From contig OX637633.1 of assembly GCA_951802195.1 (NCBI GenBank), positions 910,255-974,254 of the forward strand: a stretch of 64,000 nucleotides of DNA, read 5' to 3'. Source of the stretch: Tausonia pullulans (Eukaryota > Basidiomycota > Tremellomycetes > Cystofilobasidiales > Mrakiaceae). The translations under genes were made by a program, and so were the position numbers. This document shows positions 24,827 through 37,629 of this stretch, in pieces. The number at the start of each line of letters is the position of its first letter. The first letter of the stretch is position 1. The notes beneath the pieces are model-generated. The model did not search any database. It was given only the letters and a program-made list of their open reading frames with translations, and had not been told where the DNA came from.

Positions 24827-26731
24827 ATGGCTACTCATTCGGAAGACCAGCCCGTGATCGGGCTCATCGGCATGGGCGACATGGGCCGCATGTACGCCAA
24901 GCGGCTCATTGCGGGCGGATGGACCAAGTACGTTGTCGTCAACGTCGGCCGAGGGCTGCACACCAGTCCATATACTTTGATTGACGTTGACGCAATCTTG
25001 CTCACTTTCCTCAGAATCTACGCGTGCGATCGGCCTGAAAAGTACGAGACCCTGGCCGCCGAGTTTGCCGGTGAGTCATTCGCGTTTTCGCGCGACGCGT
25101 AGAGCCGTCCGGAGAAGCTCTGGCCAGGTTGAGATGGCCCTGGCCGTTGAAAGGGAAAGCGAAGAGCAAGATGGATGCAAGCTAAAAGCTGCATGTTATA
25201 TAATACGTTGGGAGACGACAGGCATCTCGCAAACGACGCTGTCTCTTGGTGTGCGCGATGGATTGTCGACCCGTCTAGCTGACCTCTCGCTTATCTCCTT
25301 GACCAGATTCTCCCCTCACGATTTTACCCTCGGGCCATCACGTTTCTCGGATATCCGACTTTATCCTCTACTCGGTCGAGGCAGAGTTCATCGACCGTGT
25401 CGTCGCCGAGTTCGGTCCTTGTACGCTGCGTTCGCGTCTTGAGTCTGTCTTCGTCTGAGCTTACCCGCTACATCTGTCTCTCAGCCACGAAATTTGGCTC
25501 CGTCGTCTCGGGCCAGACGAGCGTCAAGGCGCCTGAGAAGGCTGCATTTGAGAAGCATCTCCCGGCTGACGTCCACATCATCTCGGTCCACTCGCTCCAT
25601 GGCCCGTCTGTGAACCCGGAGGGCCAGCCGCTGGTCAGTCATTTAATATTCTTCGCTGCTACTGCACGAGGTCTCTTATCTCACGTCCTATTGTCTCCAT
25701 TAGGTCCTCATCCAGCATCGCGCTCCAGACGAGAAGCTCCGCATGGTCGAGCGCATCTTTGCCTCCTTCAAGTCGCATTACGTCTATCTCTCGTACGAGG
25801 AGCACGATGAAGTTACGGCCAACACCCAGGCCGTCACACACGCCGCCTTCCTCTCGTAAGGGTCTCTCATCCATCCGAACGAACCTTTTCGCGCGCTGAC
25901 GCTATCCGCACCCTCTCAGAATGGGCACCGCCTGGCACTCCGCCGCCTCGTACCCGTGGGAATCGGGCCGCTACCAGGGCGGCATTGAAACGGTTAAGAT
26001 CAACATCGCTCTGCGGATCTACGCCAACAAGTGGCACGTCTACGCCGGACTCGCAATCCTAAACCCGGCGGCGCGTGTCCAGATCAACCAGTATGCGACG
26101 TCGACGACTGAGCTCTTCAAGCTCATGGTCGAGGGAAACGGCACCGAGCTTCGACGGCGGGCCTTTGAAGCCCGCAAAGGCGTCTTCTTCGGCGGAGACG
26201 AGTCGGGCCAATCGCGGACGCCGATTCTTCTCTCGGACAAGATCCTCGACCAGTTTTCCCTGGGACCCAAGCCCTCGGCGGACGCCAAGCACCCGCGCAA
26301 CTCGCACCTCTCGCTGCTGGCCATGGTCGATTGCTGGCACGTCCTCGGTATCCGTCCTTTCCGACACCTCGACCTCGCCGCGACACCTCTCTTCCGAATG
26401 TGGATCGGCGTCGCCGAGTACCTCTTCCGGGACGAGGCTCGCCTCGAGGATGCTGTTCAGGCCGCGCTCGACGACATTGAGCATCGGTCGGACGACGTCG
26501 AGTTTGTCGTCGCCGCCCGTGGCTGGGCGCAGTGCGTCCAATTTGGTAGCTGGGACATGTACCGCGAGCGGTTCGAGCGGACGGCAGGTGAGTCAAGACC
26601 CTTGGGTGAGGCTGTTTCTCCTTGCTGACGCTGCCTGTCCTGTTTCAGCCTTCTTCTCGCCGCGATTCGAGGAGGCCACGCGCGTTGGCGCGGACATGAT
26701 CAAGACCATCTCGGCGGCGGGCAAGTCGTGA
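24827..26731 (+). CDS. TYR1: Prephenate dehydrogenase (NADP+)
   Basis: It converts prephenate to 4-hydroxyphenylpyruvate in tyrosine synthesis. Seven exons (24827-24927, 25015-25070, 25307-25420, 25485-25633, 25704-25855, 25920-26587, 26649-26731) encode 440 residues, matching yeast Tyr1 length. The N-terminal Rossmann motif is IGLIGMGDMGRMYAKRLI. Later come SVVSGQTSVKAPEKAAFEKH, HIISVHSLHGP, YEEHDEVTANTQAVTHAAFL and SAASYPWESGRYQGGIE, all typical of fungal Tyr1. There is no ACT domain. It is divergent from the WD40 gene and convergent with the SET-domain gene (47 bp between stops). Confidence 0.94.
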
Positions 26732-26777
26732 AATAGAATGTGACCTATGAAACTGCACGAGGGCCATGCCCTCCAGA

Positions 26778-28365
26778 CTAGCTCGAAAGACACTCCACAT
26801 GCGCCCGCAACCACCGCTTGGAGCTCTCGAGAATATCGGCCTGACCTGCGCAGGCGTTGGTAAATTAGCATGGGCAAGCGAGTTGTCGCCTTCCGACGCA
26901 CCCTTTTTGTAGACCCGAATCATCTCCAAAACATCCGGTCGAACGTCCTCCGCCCCCTCTGCAGACGCGAGTGCCTCCATGTTGAGCGCCCTCGTCTTCC
27001 CCTCCAGCATCCCAAGCAGCATCCCCGCCGCAGCCTCCTCCACCTCGCTTGTCGCTGCCGGTGCACCCCAAACGTCCGCTCCAGTCTTCCCCTGCTCGAG
27101 CGCGTCCTCCCACGCGTCCATGAGGTCCTCGTCTGCGCACATAAAGCGCGCGATGGCGAGCAGCTCGTCGGAGACGACACCATCTCTTGCGAGGAGGAAC
27201 CGCTCGTTCGCGCGGAGGCCGAACTCCGTCATCTCGTCGATGGCATCAGGTGGGAGGCCACCCAAAACGAGCGGGAGTGTGTCGAAAGACAAAGAGGGGA
27301 GGACGAAGCCGTACGCGAGAAGCAGCTCATCATTCGGCTTGGCGCCGTAATTGTTGAAGACCTGCAAGTTTGCGGATGGGAGCGGGGAATGGTGGATGAG
27401 GGAAATCTGGCCGGAGGCGGCAGCTGGAGAAGAAATCCAGGAGGTCGGGTGTGAGGGGACGTGGTTGAGGAGGTCGATGCCTGGGAGGAGGATAGGGTGG
27501 GAGTCTTCGCTGCCTTCTGTGGAGGTGGGAGACGTCTGAGACGAGGCCGAAGGGCCGTCGAGTGAAAGAAGTCGGGACGGGAAGGCGCGCGAGCTGATGT
27601 ACGTCGAGGCGAGGAGATACCGGTCCCTGAAGTGTGTCGTAAAGCGAAACGTCAACGGCGTTCATTACGGAGTAAGTCAAAGAGCCACCCCGCACCAGGA
27701 AAAGCCCTTAGAGGCATCGAGCCCAGTCCACTGGCAGATCGACTTGAATGACCGCTGCCAGTTGGCCTCAGTCTCCTTGGCCGCTCCATAGACGCTGCTG
27801 CCTCGCAAAAGCTCAAACTCTGCGGCCGAGAAGTAGTGCGGCGTTCGGAGGGAGGCCGCAGGTGGGAGGGCGTCGACGTAGGCCTGGTGGCGGAGCGAGG
27901 CGGGCCACTCACTGGAGCAGCGCGGAGAGCCGCTTATCAGCATCGCGCGCGCAGCAGGGGGAATGAAGGAACGGCCTCACACAGACTGCATCTTGTCCTG
28001 GGCGATCCAATGGAGAGCCAGGTAGATGACTAGCTTCTCCCTCTCATCGAGCGCGTCGAGTGCTTGCTTCTGATCGGCGGCGACATCGAGACAGTCCCAG
28101 ATGGCCACGAGCGCAACCTCGGGCGTGACAGCGAGCTCAAAGGGCAGGCTGAGGACGGTGCTGTCCGCCGGGAGCGAAGACGTTGTCCATGCAGAGAGAC
28201 CGAAGGTCGGATCTCAGGCAGCCCAGACGAAGAAGTCAGTTTCAAGGTGCTGCGACATGTTTGTTGTCAGCCGCACTCGTGCACACCTTGCTTGAACTCG
28301 ACCGCGGGGTGAAGCGTGGCGCCGTTGGCAGAGAGCCAGGCGAGGAGCGTGTCGGTGGGGGGCAT
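26778..28365 (-). CDS. SET-domain lysine methyltransferase (RKM1/SETD6/LSMT type)
   Basis: It is predicted to methylate lysine on a non-histone protein, often a ribosomal or translation protein in this class. Five minus-strand exons (28287-28365, 27981-28212, 27696-27911, 26902-27626, 26778-26845) give 439 residues. The SET half shows LPADSTVLSLPFELAVTPE at the N-terminal SET strand, WDRYLLASTYISSRAF, the cofactor motif GIDLLNHVP, and LQVFNNYGAKPNDELLLAYG (the NYG knot motif). The C-terminal helical substrate-binding part ends ESSKRWLRAHVECLSS. Exon 4-5 splicing (GTGCGT...CGCAG, with CTAAT branch) is needed for this tail; reading through would give an unlike C-terminus. It is divergent from NOC4 with 169 bp between starts. 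Substrate unknown. Confidence 0.87.
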
Positions 28366-28534
28366 GGCCAGTATACTGATGGTGTTAGTTGATGAAGAGA
28401 GGGAACGGGCAGAGACGCGACTGCTGTCGTGCGCACTTGCCATCGCCCACGGCCTTCTCCTCTCGAAAGTTTCGAGAGAGCCGAGAGACTGTCGACGCGA
28501 TCCTCCCTCGACCACCAACGACACACCGCTCCTC

Positions 28535-30947
28535 ATGGCCCCACCCCCGACCAAGAAGTACAAGCAGCGGGCCGCCCAGAAGGCCGACGCCTCCTCTGAG
28601 CCGAGCCCAAAGCTCGCCCAGGTCGCGACCCTCTCGCGTGCCCTCTCGACGGCCGCCACGACTGGCGGCAACCTCAATCCGCTTGCAGACCTCGTCGAGC
28701 TCGTCCGATCGAGCGCCGAGCCCGAGGTTGTGCACTCCGGGGTTTACGCCCTCGGCCGCGTCTTTTCGGCGCTCATTGTCGCCGGCAAGACGGACGTCGC
28801 CCAGCGCAGCGACGACCACGAGACGGTCGTCCGCAAATGGGTCACACAGCGGCTCGACGAATATGTCGACTACTGCGGCAGCCTCTTCAACGATATCGAG
28901 AAGGACCTCAGGGTGAGTCGTTCTTGCTTGACTGGAGACTCATGCACTCGAAAGCTCACCCGTGCTTGCCCCTCCAGCTCGCCGCCTTCAACAACCTCAC
29001 TGCTCTCCTCCCGTTGCTTGCTCAATTGCCGGCCTCGTCGTCCCGGCCGCCATCGTATCCGGTTGTGCACCTTCGGCAGATTGTCAAGTTCATTCTTTTC
29101 CCGACGCCCTCGGCCCGGGGAGGGGAGGGCGAGTATGCGATAGCGACGGAGCGCGCCCCGGACGCAGCTGACGATGACGACTCGCTCGAGGGCGAGACCG
29201 ACGTCTTTGAGGCCATGGGCAAGCTCATGGAGGACAAGCGTGACATCCGATGGGGTGTCTACCGGGAGGCCAGGTATGTGTCGAGCCGTGTGCCCGGGTC
29301 CTGTCGCGTCGCGTCCCGTTAAGTTAACCCTCATATCTCCAGCATCCTTCTCCGCCCGTACCTCCCTCCTCAGTCCCTCACGCCTCCCTCGACCCTCTCT
29401 ACCAACGTCCTCTCGCTTCTTCTTACCCAATCCGTCTTCCCGCCGACTCAGAAGGCGCTTGAGGCACAGGCGGTCCTTATTCCAACGCTTGCCAAATCGC
29501 CGTTCGGCCTGTCGTCCACAGGCAAGGTGACCGACAAGTCTAAGTCTGCAGCCGAATCGGACGACTGGCGGGACTACTTTGAGAGCGACTCAGAGGGAGA
29601 GGATGAGGATGAGGAGGAGCAGGGAAGTGGCAAGAAGGGAAAGGGCAAGGCCTCGAAGAAGGGGGGCAAGAAAGCGGCGGGTGGTAAGAAGGCGGCCAGC
29701 GATCGGGTCGGCGGTCGAGCATCTGGGATGTCCATCCACCAGGGCGTCTGGTCGCTTGAGTCGCACCGGGCAGGTTTTACGAGCGCATGGATGGCGCTGT
29801 TGAGCTTGCCGTAGGTGTCGCACTTCCTCTCTCGCGCATTCGTTTCTCTTAGCTGACCCTCCGCGATTCCTTTTGCAGGATGGATGAGTCGCTCGCGCGA
29901 GAGATCCTTATCGGGCTGCACCACCAGGTCCTGCCGAACATGACCCGAGGGCGCGCCATCCGAACGGCCGACTGGCTCGGCGAGTGGGTCGACCGGGGTG
30001 GGCCCCTGGGCCTCCTCGCCCTCAACGGCCTCTTCATTCTCATCCAAGACTACAACCTCGACTACCCTGACTTCTACCACCGGCTCTACGCCATGCTCGA
30101 CCGCTCGGTCCTCCACGTCAAGTACCGCGCCCGATTCTTCCGTCTCACGGAGGTCTTCCTCTCCTCCTCGCACTTGCCTGCGAGCCTCATTGCCTCGTTC
30201 ATCAAACGGCTCGCCAGGCTTTCGCTATCGGCTCCTCCGGCGGCCATCATCATGGTTATCCCGTTCATCTACAACCTTCTCAAGCTCCACCCAAGCTGCA
30301 TGGTCCTCATTCACCGCTCGACGTTTGGCGGCGTTGAGCCGTCGCTCAACCCGACGGCCGAGGACCTGAAGGGTGAGTCGCCGTCGACGCTCTCTCTCTC
30401 TCCCTCCCTCTCTCTTGCTGATGGACCTCACGCCCTTCCCCACCCACCTAAACCCAGACCCTTACGACCCGACTGCCACCTCCCCACTCGAGTCTCGCGC
30501 GCTCGACTCATCCCTTTGGGAGATCGCCGCCCTCCAGAAACACTACCTCCCCTCCGTCAGCTCGCTCGCCAAGGTCTTCAGCGAGGTCTTCACGAAGCCG
30601 AGGTTTGGGATGGAGGATTTCCTCGATCACACGTTTGTCACGGTGAGCCCTCTGCCTCTGCCCCTGCCCCCCCCCCCTCTCCCCCCTCTAAGCGCTGTCG
30701 ATCCCTGTCTCTCTCTCGATGGTCGTCTTGCTGACTCGCGCCTCGCCGATGCAAACAGCTCTTCGAGACCGAGACGAAGCGCAAGATCCGCAACGACCCA
30801 GCCCTGGCGCTTGCCGTCCCTGGAGTCGTCTTTCCGGCGGCCGCAGTCGTGTCCAAGAAGCGCAAGTCTGGGGAGGCTCCTGAGGAGGGTGATGAGGGGG
30901 AGGAGGTCCTCAAACGGGACATCGTCTCGGAGCTTTGGACTTTCTAA
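28535..30947 (+). CDS. NOC4: Ribosome biogenesis protein Noc4 (CBF/Mak21 family)
   Basis: Noc4 partners with Nop14 in the small-subunit processome and helps mature and export the 40S particle. Six exons (28535-28912, 28978-29273, 29343-29810, 29879-30372, 30458-30642, 30759-30947) encode 669 residues. The N-terminal half is helical with an acidic then lysine-rich insertion (SDSEGEDEDEEEQGSG, then KKGKGKASKKGGKK). The C-terminal CBF domain is clear: FYHRLYAMLDRSVLHVKYRA, FLSSSHLPASLIASFIKRLA, LSAPPAAIIMVIPFIYNLLK and HPSCMVLIHR. The extreme C-terminus ends SELWTF. It is divergent from the SET-domain gene. Confidence 0.94.
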
Positions 30948-31303
30948 GATGTCGGTTGCGTGTTTGGAAGAGACGAAGAAAGAGGATCGGATTGAGAGGC
31001 TCGTCAAACACAGCTTTTTGGGGAGAAAGAAGATTACCGACAAGAGGAGGAGAGGAGACAGGGAAGCTATAAAGAAAGCCGAGAGCAGAGAGAGAGACCG
31101 ACAGGGGAGATAGAGAGGGAAGAGAGAGAAAGAGAGAGTGAGAGAGAGAGGAGGGGGGGGGGGGAAGGGGAGGGGGAGATCCAAGCGTATACCGAAGAGG
31201 AAGGGAGGAGGAAAGGAAAAACGAAAGAAGAGGAGAAGGGGAAGGAATGCACTCGATTTTGGTGGTTGTTTCTGCTTTTGGATTTTTTTTGTTGAGACCC
31301 GCT
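30948..31303. repeat. GA-rich spacer between convergent genes
   Basis: The 356-bp interval has many GA repeats and a G run near 31151-31162. No coding signal was seen. Confidence 0.6.
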
Positions 31304-34300
31304 TCAGAGCGGTTGGTGGCCCCCAACCATGGGCGAGTTGATGAGTGTCTCAAAGAGTTGGAGCTGATCGAAAGACTCCATGCCCGGGTTAGCCGAGTTC
31401 GAGGCGTCGAACTGGAAGAGATTCTGAGGGCCACCAGACTGCGGCTCGCAGATGCTGCGGGAGAAGGAACGTCGAGTCAGCTATGAAAACTCGAGCAAGC
31501 GGAAGGCTTGAGGATTACCACCCACCCCATGTGCGCGCCAAGCGGGTTGAGGAAGAGGTCGTCAAGCCCCTGGAGGTCCCTTGGGAGTGGGGCGGGAGCC
31601 GGGCTGGGCGCCGCCGTGCTCTCGCCGTCATGGGCAGCTGGGCCGCACGTCGAGCCGTATGCGCCGTTGGCTTGACCGTTGATCTGTGGAAAGGCTGAGA
31701 TACCGTCCATGGAGGAGGATGCGAGCGTCAGGTTGTTACCGTTGCTGGTGACGTTCTCCTCCGCGACATTCGACGCCGCGGCTCCTCCCGAGTTTGGCGA
31801 CGCCTCTGGGTTGGCGTTCTCATCCGTAAGCCGTTTGAGGACGGCTGTCGAGAGGAGCTCGAACGTCTCCCTGCAGGCGGCGGAAGACGAGACGTTGAAC
31901 GAGAGCGCCTGGAGGACGGACGAGCACGACTGGATGTCCATCATCGATTCGTTGAGCGATGGGGGGTCGTCGATGTTGCCAAGGGCAACGTTCCAGAGAC
32001 TGTAGAGGTAGGTAATGCCGGCTTGAAGTGGGAGGGGAGGAGGCGAAGGAAGTGTCGTTAGCACTGTGCTGGCAATGCTGTAAGAACGAGGGCTCACCCA
32101 TGAAGAGCGTGTGCGCTCCAAGCCAAAGGTAGTTCATCTTATTGGCCTGGTACATCCGGCGGACGATCCGGATGAGATAGCTCGATGACTTGAGGCACGC
32201 CGAGAGCGCCGCACGGGAGGGTCGCGGGCAGGCTGGCGAGGGCCGGAAGAGGAGAAGGACGCTGTCTACGGAGGCGAGCACACAAGTGTCAGCTGACTGG
32301 GAGCAAGACTGGAGGGTGAGCGACGAAGGACGCACTGTGGAACATAACCTGAGAGAGGCAGAAGGGAAAGGACAAGCGTCAGCATCGACCGAAGACCAGG
32401 TGTACCTCCCTGCAGATCCAAGACTCACGGCCCACTGCAGGTCCTCCATGATCAAGAGACGGTCAGCCGGGGAACGCAGCACATACGCACACGGGGGTGA
32501 GCAACATACCATCTCTGCGCTGGTGAAACTCGACTCTGCGCTCGGAACGTTCCCGAGCCACATCTTGAGCTTGTCGAGCATGCCATCGAACCATGCCTGG
32601 TCCGGCATGCCGACGAGGCACGCCCGCTCGCCAGGGTTAACGCGGTGGAGTCGGCGCTGGATATCGGACTGGATCTGGCGGATGAGGATGATGTGCCGGG
32701 AGACGAGCTTGGGCGGGGCTGGCTCGCCGGGGAGGAAGGCCGTCTCGGTGATACAGCTGTCGTCGAGGAGAGAGGGGTACTGGAGGTATCGGAAGTCAGC
32801 TTGGCTTGAAGCGGAGAGGGGCGAGGCATACACACGGGGACGTTGATGAACTCGTCCGAGATCATGGGAGGCCGTCCAAGGTTGAAGCAAAGTTGCCGGT
32901 CGAGCTGTGAAAGTTCGAGTGAGCGACGGACAAAGGAAAGTCAAGTGAGCAACAGTATGGCTCACCTTGTAAGTCATCCAGAACAACCGGCGCCTCATGT
33001 CAATCTCAAGCGGCGAGGCGTTTAAGCTCGCTGGTGTCTCGTGGTGGTAGCCATACTCGATGCACTGCCGCATCGCCATGCCCGTGAGGTACCAGATGCC
33101 TGAGGAGAACGAGATCAGTGATTACTGCGCAGAGGGACAACGAGGGACCCTGGACTCACTTCCGCGGCCCGGGTTGAAGAGAGCGTACTGGAAAGGGAGA
33201 GAAAAGGAGAGTCAGAAGGACTGCTAGGAGCGACGAGTAGGCATAGGCTGATGAGCGCACCTGGCAACAGAGGAGGACACCTTGGAGGCCGACGTGGTTG
33301 GAGCTTGCGAGAATGCAGTCAATGTGCTTCATCGCTTCGGCATGGAATGCCTCCGACGACATGCGGAGGTCCGATGTCGGGTCGAGCGTCCTTGAAAGCG
33401 CCATCGTGCTGAGGGCGAGGAACATGAGGACGAAAAAGAGGTCCTGCTCGGTCGCCTTCTCAGGCTCGTCGAGGACGCGCGAGAGCTGCTTGAGGAAGCT
33501 CGGCATGTGGAGCGTCTGGTTCTGGAAGTGAATGAACTGGTTGTAGACCTCGAGGAGCCGCTCGATCGCGCCTCGGGGAGGGAGGACGGGGATCTTGATG
33601 GGGCGATGGGCCGGCTGCGCTGGCGGCGTGTCGGACGACCGGCCCTCAGCCGGGTTAGTCTGGTGGGAGGATGTGTACTCGGGCTGTTGGGCGAGTTGGG
33701 CGAGCGCGTCGAGCGCCTCAGCCTCGGCATGGTTGTGCGGTGAGGAGGGCGTAAAATTGGGTGGGTGGTACGTTGGATGCGTTGAGCCGGCCGGGCCCGT
33801 CTTCATAACGGACGAGAGTACCATTCGAGCGAGGGAGACTGAAGAGCAACAATGTCAGCTTCTGAAGAACCCTCAAAGGAGAGCGACCCAATCTCCACTC
33901 ACTGCCCGAGGAGCTGCCCATGAACTTGGACTCGCCGGATTGGACCGAGGCAAAGCCGACGCCATTGAGGAGGCTGTCGATGTCCCGTTCCCTGCTCCTC
34001 CTCGGCTCGCCGTTCGAGGTCGCGGGCGAGTCACTGCCGCCGCCGCCGCCGCCGCCGCCATCGCCCCTGCTCGCCTGTGATGTATGACTCTGGTGATGCC
34101 GCATTGAAGGCGGCTGCGGGGCCGTTGACTGCTGTTGGTAGTGCTGCTGCTGGGACGGGCCAGATCCGCCCTGGAGCTGGGGATCGATCATATGCGACAT
34201 CGGGCCGGCCGAGTAGACGTTGGACATGTCGGGCTTGGACTCCTCCTCCGAGGCGTGGTAGAAGTTGCTGTACGGCGGCGACGCCGAGGGCCGGCCGTTG

Positions 34301-35291
34301 CTGCCCCCGGGCCCAGCGCTGCCGCCGCCCTCGCCGTCGTCGAAGCCGGCACTGGCGCCGCCGGACGACGGGCCAGCAGCGTACGACGTGGCGCCTGGCA
34401 CGGCAGAGCCCGCGGAGAGACTCGGCCCCCCGCGCGAGGCAAGCTCGCGGCGGAGCATAAGGATCTCCTGCTCGAGCTCATACAGATAGCTGGGCGGATG
34501 GAGGCGGGGCGGGCGCGTCAGCGGTCGTGGTCTCGCTGGCTGCCGGCGGAGAGCGAGAAAGTGCATGCGGCGGGCGACGCGGGCCGCAGCGGGGCAAGGA
34601 AGAGCAGAGCGAGGGCGGCGGGGGAAAGAGAAAGGCACGGGACAGGGCAGGCAGCTCTCTCACCTCCGCGAGACGTTCTTTTTCGAAACAGCGTCAAAGC
34701 CGACACACTCCACCTTCGCCTGCCAGATGCGAGCACAGAGGAGAGCAGAGTCAGTGCTGTGGGCCTGTGTGGAGGGCAGGCCGACAGACCTTGACACAGG
34801 CGCTCTGGAGAACGAGCAAAGACGCGGCGGCGCGACCGAGTCAGCGAGCGAGCCGTGGAAGGAGGGGGGCGACGAGAGACAGCTCACGCAGGCAGGAAGC
34901 TTGCCGTCACACTGGGCGAGGAGGCACGTAAGAGTGGGGGAGAGACGCGGTCAGCCGGAGACGAAGGGGCGAGGGAGGAGGCGGGCTCGCTCTCGGCCGT
35001 CGCCGGGGGAGACGAGAGGAAGAGGAGAGAGAGAGTGAGCGAGAACAAAGGGCTCGACTCACCTTGCTCTTCCTGCTCCGGCACCTCGCGCACGCCGAGA
35101 TGGCCCTCGCGACAAGATGCGAGCCGGCGACTTCGGCTGGGGGATGGATGACAAACACGAGCATGAAGAAAAGAGGGAGCAAGGGGGGGGGGGCGAGGGA
35201 AGCCGGGTCAGCGGAGATGCCCGTGGGATCGGCGGAGGGCGCTGGCGCCGCAGGACGGCGAGCGGCGGCGGCCAGGCTCACCGGATGACAT
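31304..35291 (-). CDS. Zn2Cys6 fungal-specific transcription factor
   Basis: This is a nuclear transcription factor with a binuclear zinc cluster and a fungal-specific regulatory domain. Sixteen exons (35282-35291, 35063-35136, 34888-34911, 34790-34804, 34664-34719, 33903-34489, 33261-33838, 33160-33187, 32966-33099, 32836-32904, 32510-32779, 32429-32443, 32336-32348, 32098-32265, 31526-32021, 31304-31454) give 895 residues. The cluster reads ACARCRSRKSKCDGKLPACS, then ACVKAKVEC, a canonical C-x2-C-x6-C-x6-C-x2-C-x6-C. It is followed by NVSRSYLYELEQEILMLRRE, a linker and short coiled coil. The middle has Ser/Gln/Gly-rich stretches. The regulatory domain shows IWYLTGMAMRQCIEYGYH, RRRLFWMTYKLDRQ and LGRPPMISDEF. 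Its target pathway cannot be inferred. It is divergent from the IMPACT-like gene. Confidence 0.9.
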
Positions 35292-35965
35292 GGACTGGCG
35301 GGCTGGCGGACTGGGGAGCTGCACCAGAAGAGAGCTGATGGGAGAGAGAAGGGAGCTGGCTGGGGCGGCGATGTGCGGCGGAGGGCTCCTCTAGGCTCGT
35401 TGTGGTTTGGGGGCAAGCGCCGCCCGCCTGCACTCTTTTTCGACGCCTTTCTTTCGCTCGCCCAGCTTGCAAGCTCTGAGCCTCACCAGGGAGGACACCC
35501 TTGGCTGGCGGGCCCTTCATCCTTCGCCTTCTCAGGCCGACTCGCACGTTCACCTGTGCCCGGCTCCTGCCTGTCTGCTTGCGCCCCTCCTCTTCGCCCT
35601 TCTCCGCGCGCGCGTCCCCATGTTCGCTGAGCGCCGTCGGCCAGCGGCGCTCCGGCGTTGTCCGGCTGCTGGCAAGAAAGGCGAGGGAGAGGAGTGCAAG
35701 CCCAGCACGCGCATCCATGCCAGCCAGCTCCCCTGTTCTGCCTCCGACTGAGAAAGACGCCGGCTGGCGTCTCTCGGTCTGTCCGTATGGGTTGAGTGCG
35801 AAGGAGAACAGCGAGTGTCGGCCGATCTGATTGGTCCGGGCGGGAGACAGTGTGCGGCCGTCGTGCGTCAGAGCCCACACTCTTCGCCCCACGACGCCGA
35901 CGCCGACGCTGCTCCTGCTTCTCTCGCCTTCTCGCTCCCTCGGATCCCACGACCAGACTGGGCCC
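35292..35965. promoter_or_regulatory. Shared upstream region of the transcription factor and IMPACT-like genes
   Basis: A 674-bp GC-rich interval between divergent starts. Long overlapping open frames on both strands here lack intron structure and recognisable domains and are treated as noncoding. Confidence 0.4.
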
Positions 35966-37629
35966 ATGTCGTCCGACGCCGCCGCCGCCGCCGAGTTCCG
36001 GCAGTTTCTCGCCTCGCTCCAAGGTGGGTGTCCGAGCTGAGAGCAGAGAGGACAGGACGCCGGCGCCCGCGCGCCACGCAGGACCTGTCACTCGGTCGTC
36101 GTCGGTCCGTCGTCCTGACTCGCCCATCTCTTGCCCGCACAGACAGCCCCGAGCTCGTCTCCCTCGCCCTCGAGATTGAGGCTCTCGAGGCCATCTATGG
36201 CGAGGGCGTCCTTCGCATCTATGACGCGTCGGCCGGCCAACCATCGTCGATCCAACCTGAGCTTCGCGCTGACCGGATACGATTCGAGGCTGTCCTTCCG
36301 TGCGCTCAGCTCGCCGTAGCTTGAGAGATGGTAGTAGACACGGGCTGACTTGGACACACGCCGCTCCTCCCAGGCTTCCCGACGACGAGAGCGTCTCTGT
36401 GACGGTGCTCGTGTCGATCCCGCCCGGCTACCCGGACGCCGAGCACTCAGCGCCTCAGCTCCAGCTCCTCAATCGATACATCGGCGATTTCGGCGTCGAC
36501 AGCGGGCTCTGTGTGTCTTGAGGACGGACGCACGCGCGCGTCTTCTTTCGATCCCGCCGTCCTGACGCCTGTTTGTTTAGTTGGCCGCGTGCTCCGGACG
36601 TTCTACTCGCTGCCTCCTCCGGACGGGGAGGGTGTCCCCTGCTCGCCGGGAGACGTCGTCGTCTGGGAGGGCTTGGAGCACATCCGCAAGATCAGCCAGG
36701 TGGCTCCTACACTCCGAACGAGACAAGCTGCGAAGGAGGCTGATCTCCCTGCCCGACCGAACTAGGAATGGTACACCGCCAACGTCGAGGCTCAACGAGC
36801 GTCCGACTCCCAGCGAATGACTCCTGGCGGCGTGAATCCTTCGTCGTCGACGGCGCTTTTTCCAAGAATGCTACCAACCCCACCAGCAGTCTTCACTCCC
36901 TCAGTGGTCGAGCCCTTGCCAGCAGGTATCGATATCCATGTCTCGGATCCCATCGTGGATCGCAAGAGTGTATTCATCGGTCGGGCTGTGAGAATCACTG
37001 ATCCAGCGCATGTGGGTATTGTTCTCTTTCTCTCTCTCTTTCTCTCTCTTTGACCTTTGCTAACTTTTCAGCAAATAGATCCCGCTCATTCTCAGCCATC
37101 TTCTGGAGGACAAGAAGATTGCCAAGGCAGCTCACCCAATCATCCACGCGTATCGTGTTCGGGGGCCGGGGGAGAGTATCATCCAGGGTACGTCCATTCG
37201 TGGGTTCAAACTCAGACGTCGCCAGGAGTCCTGATTCTTCCGACCTCGACTCCTCGCGCCGCAGACAACGACGACGACGGCGAGAGTGCTGCGGGGGGGA
37301 GGATTGCCCACTTGCTGCAAATTCTAGTGTGTTCCCTAGTCTGCTCTTTTCAGGCCACCAGTTTTGACACCCCTCTCCCTCCTCAACAGGATGTCATGGG
37401 TGTGCCGCTTCCCCTCCTCATCTTACCCTGCTAAACTGACCCCTGCACTTGTAAAGACGTCCTCGTCATCGTATCCCGCTGGTTCGGTGGCATCCACCTC
37501 GGCGCCGACCGATTCAAGCACATCGGCCAAGCCGCCCGAGACGCCTTGGAGATAGGCGGGTTCCTAGATGACAAGACGGGGAAGGCTGCGGCCTCTTCAC
37601 GAGGTGGCAAGGCAGGGAAGGGGAAATGA
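35966..37629 (+). CDS. YIH1: RWD and IMPACT-domain protein (YIH1-like Gcn2 regulator)
   Basis: YIH1/IMPACT competes with Gcn2 for Gcn1 and so dampens the amino-acid starvation response. Nine exons (35966-36023, 36143-36299, 36374-36510, 36581-36699, 36766-37011, 37079-37187, 37265-37326, 37390-37399, 37457-37629) encode 356 residues, longer than yeast Yih1. The RWD domain covers about residues 20-150 (SLALEIEALEAIYGEG; IPPGYPD). The UPF0029/IMPACT domain includes RKSVFIGRAVRITDPAH, IIHAYRVRG, DNDDDGESAAGGRIAHLLQI and VIVSRWFGGIHLGADRFKHI, the family signature. Exon 8 is a 10-nt micro-exon (GATGTCATGG) within the IMPACT core. Ends in a short Lys/Gly tail. Confidence 0.9.

Noticed and set aside
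34077-34794. Plus-strand frames opposite the transcription factor's Gly/Ser-rich exon
   Set aside because: Mirror frames of GC-rich coding DNA; the minus-strand exon is in frame with the zinc cluster and regulatory domain.
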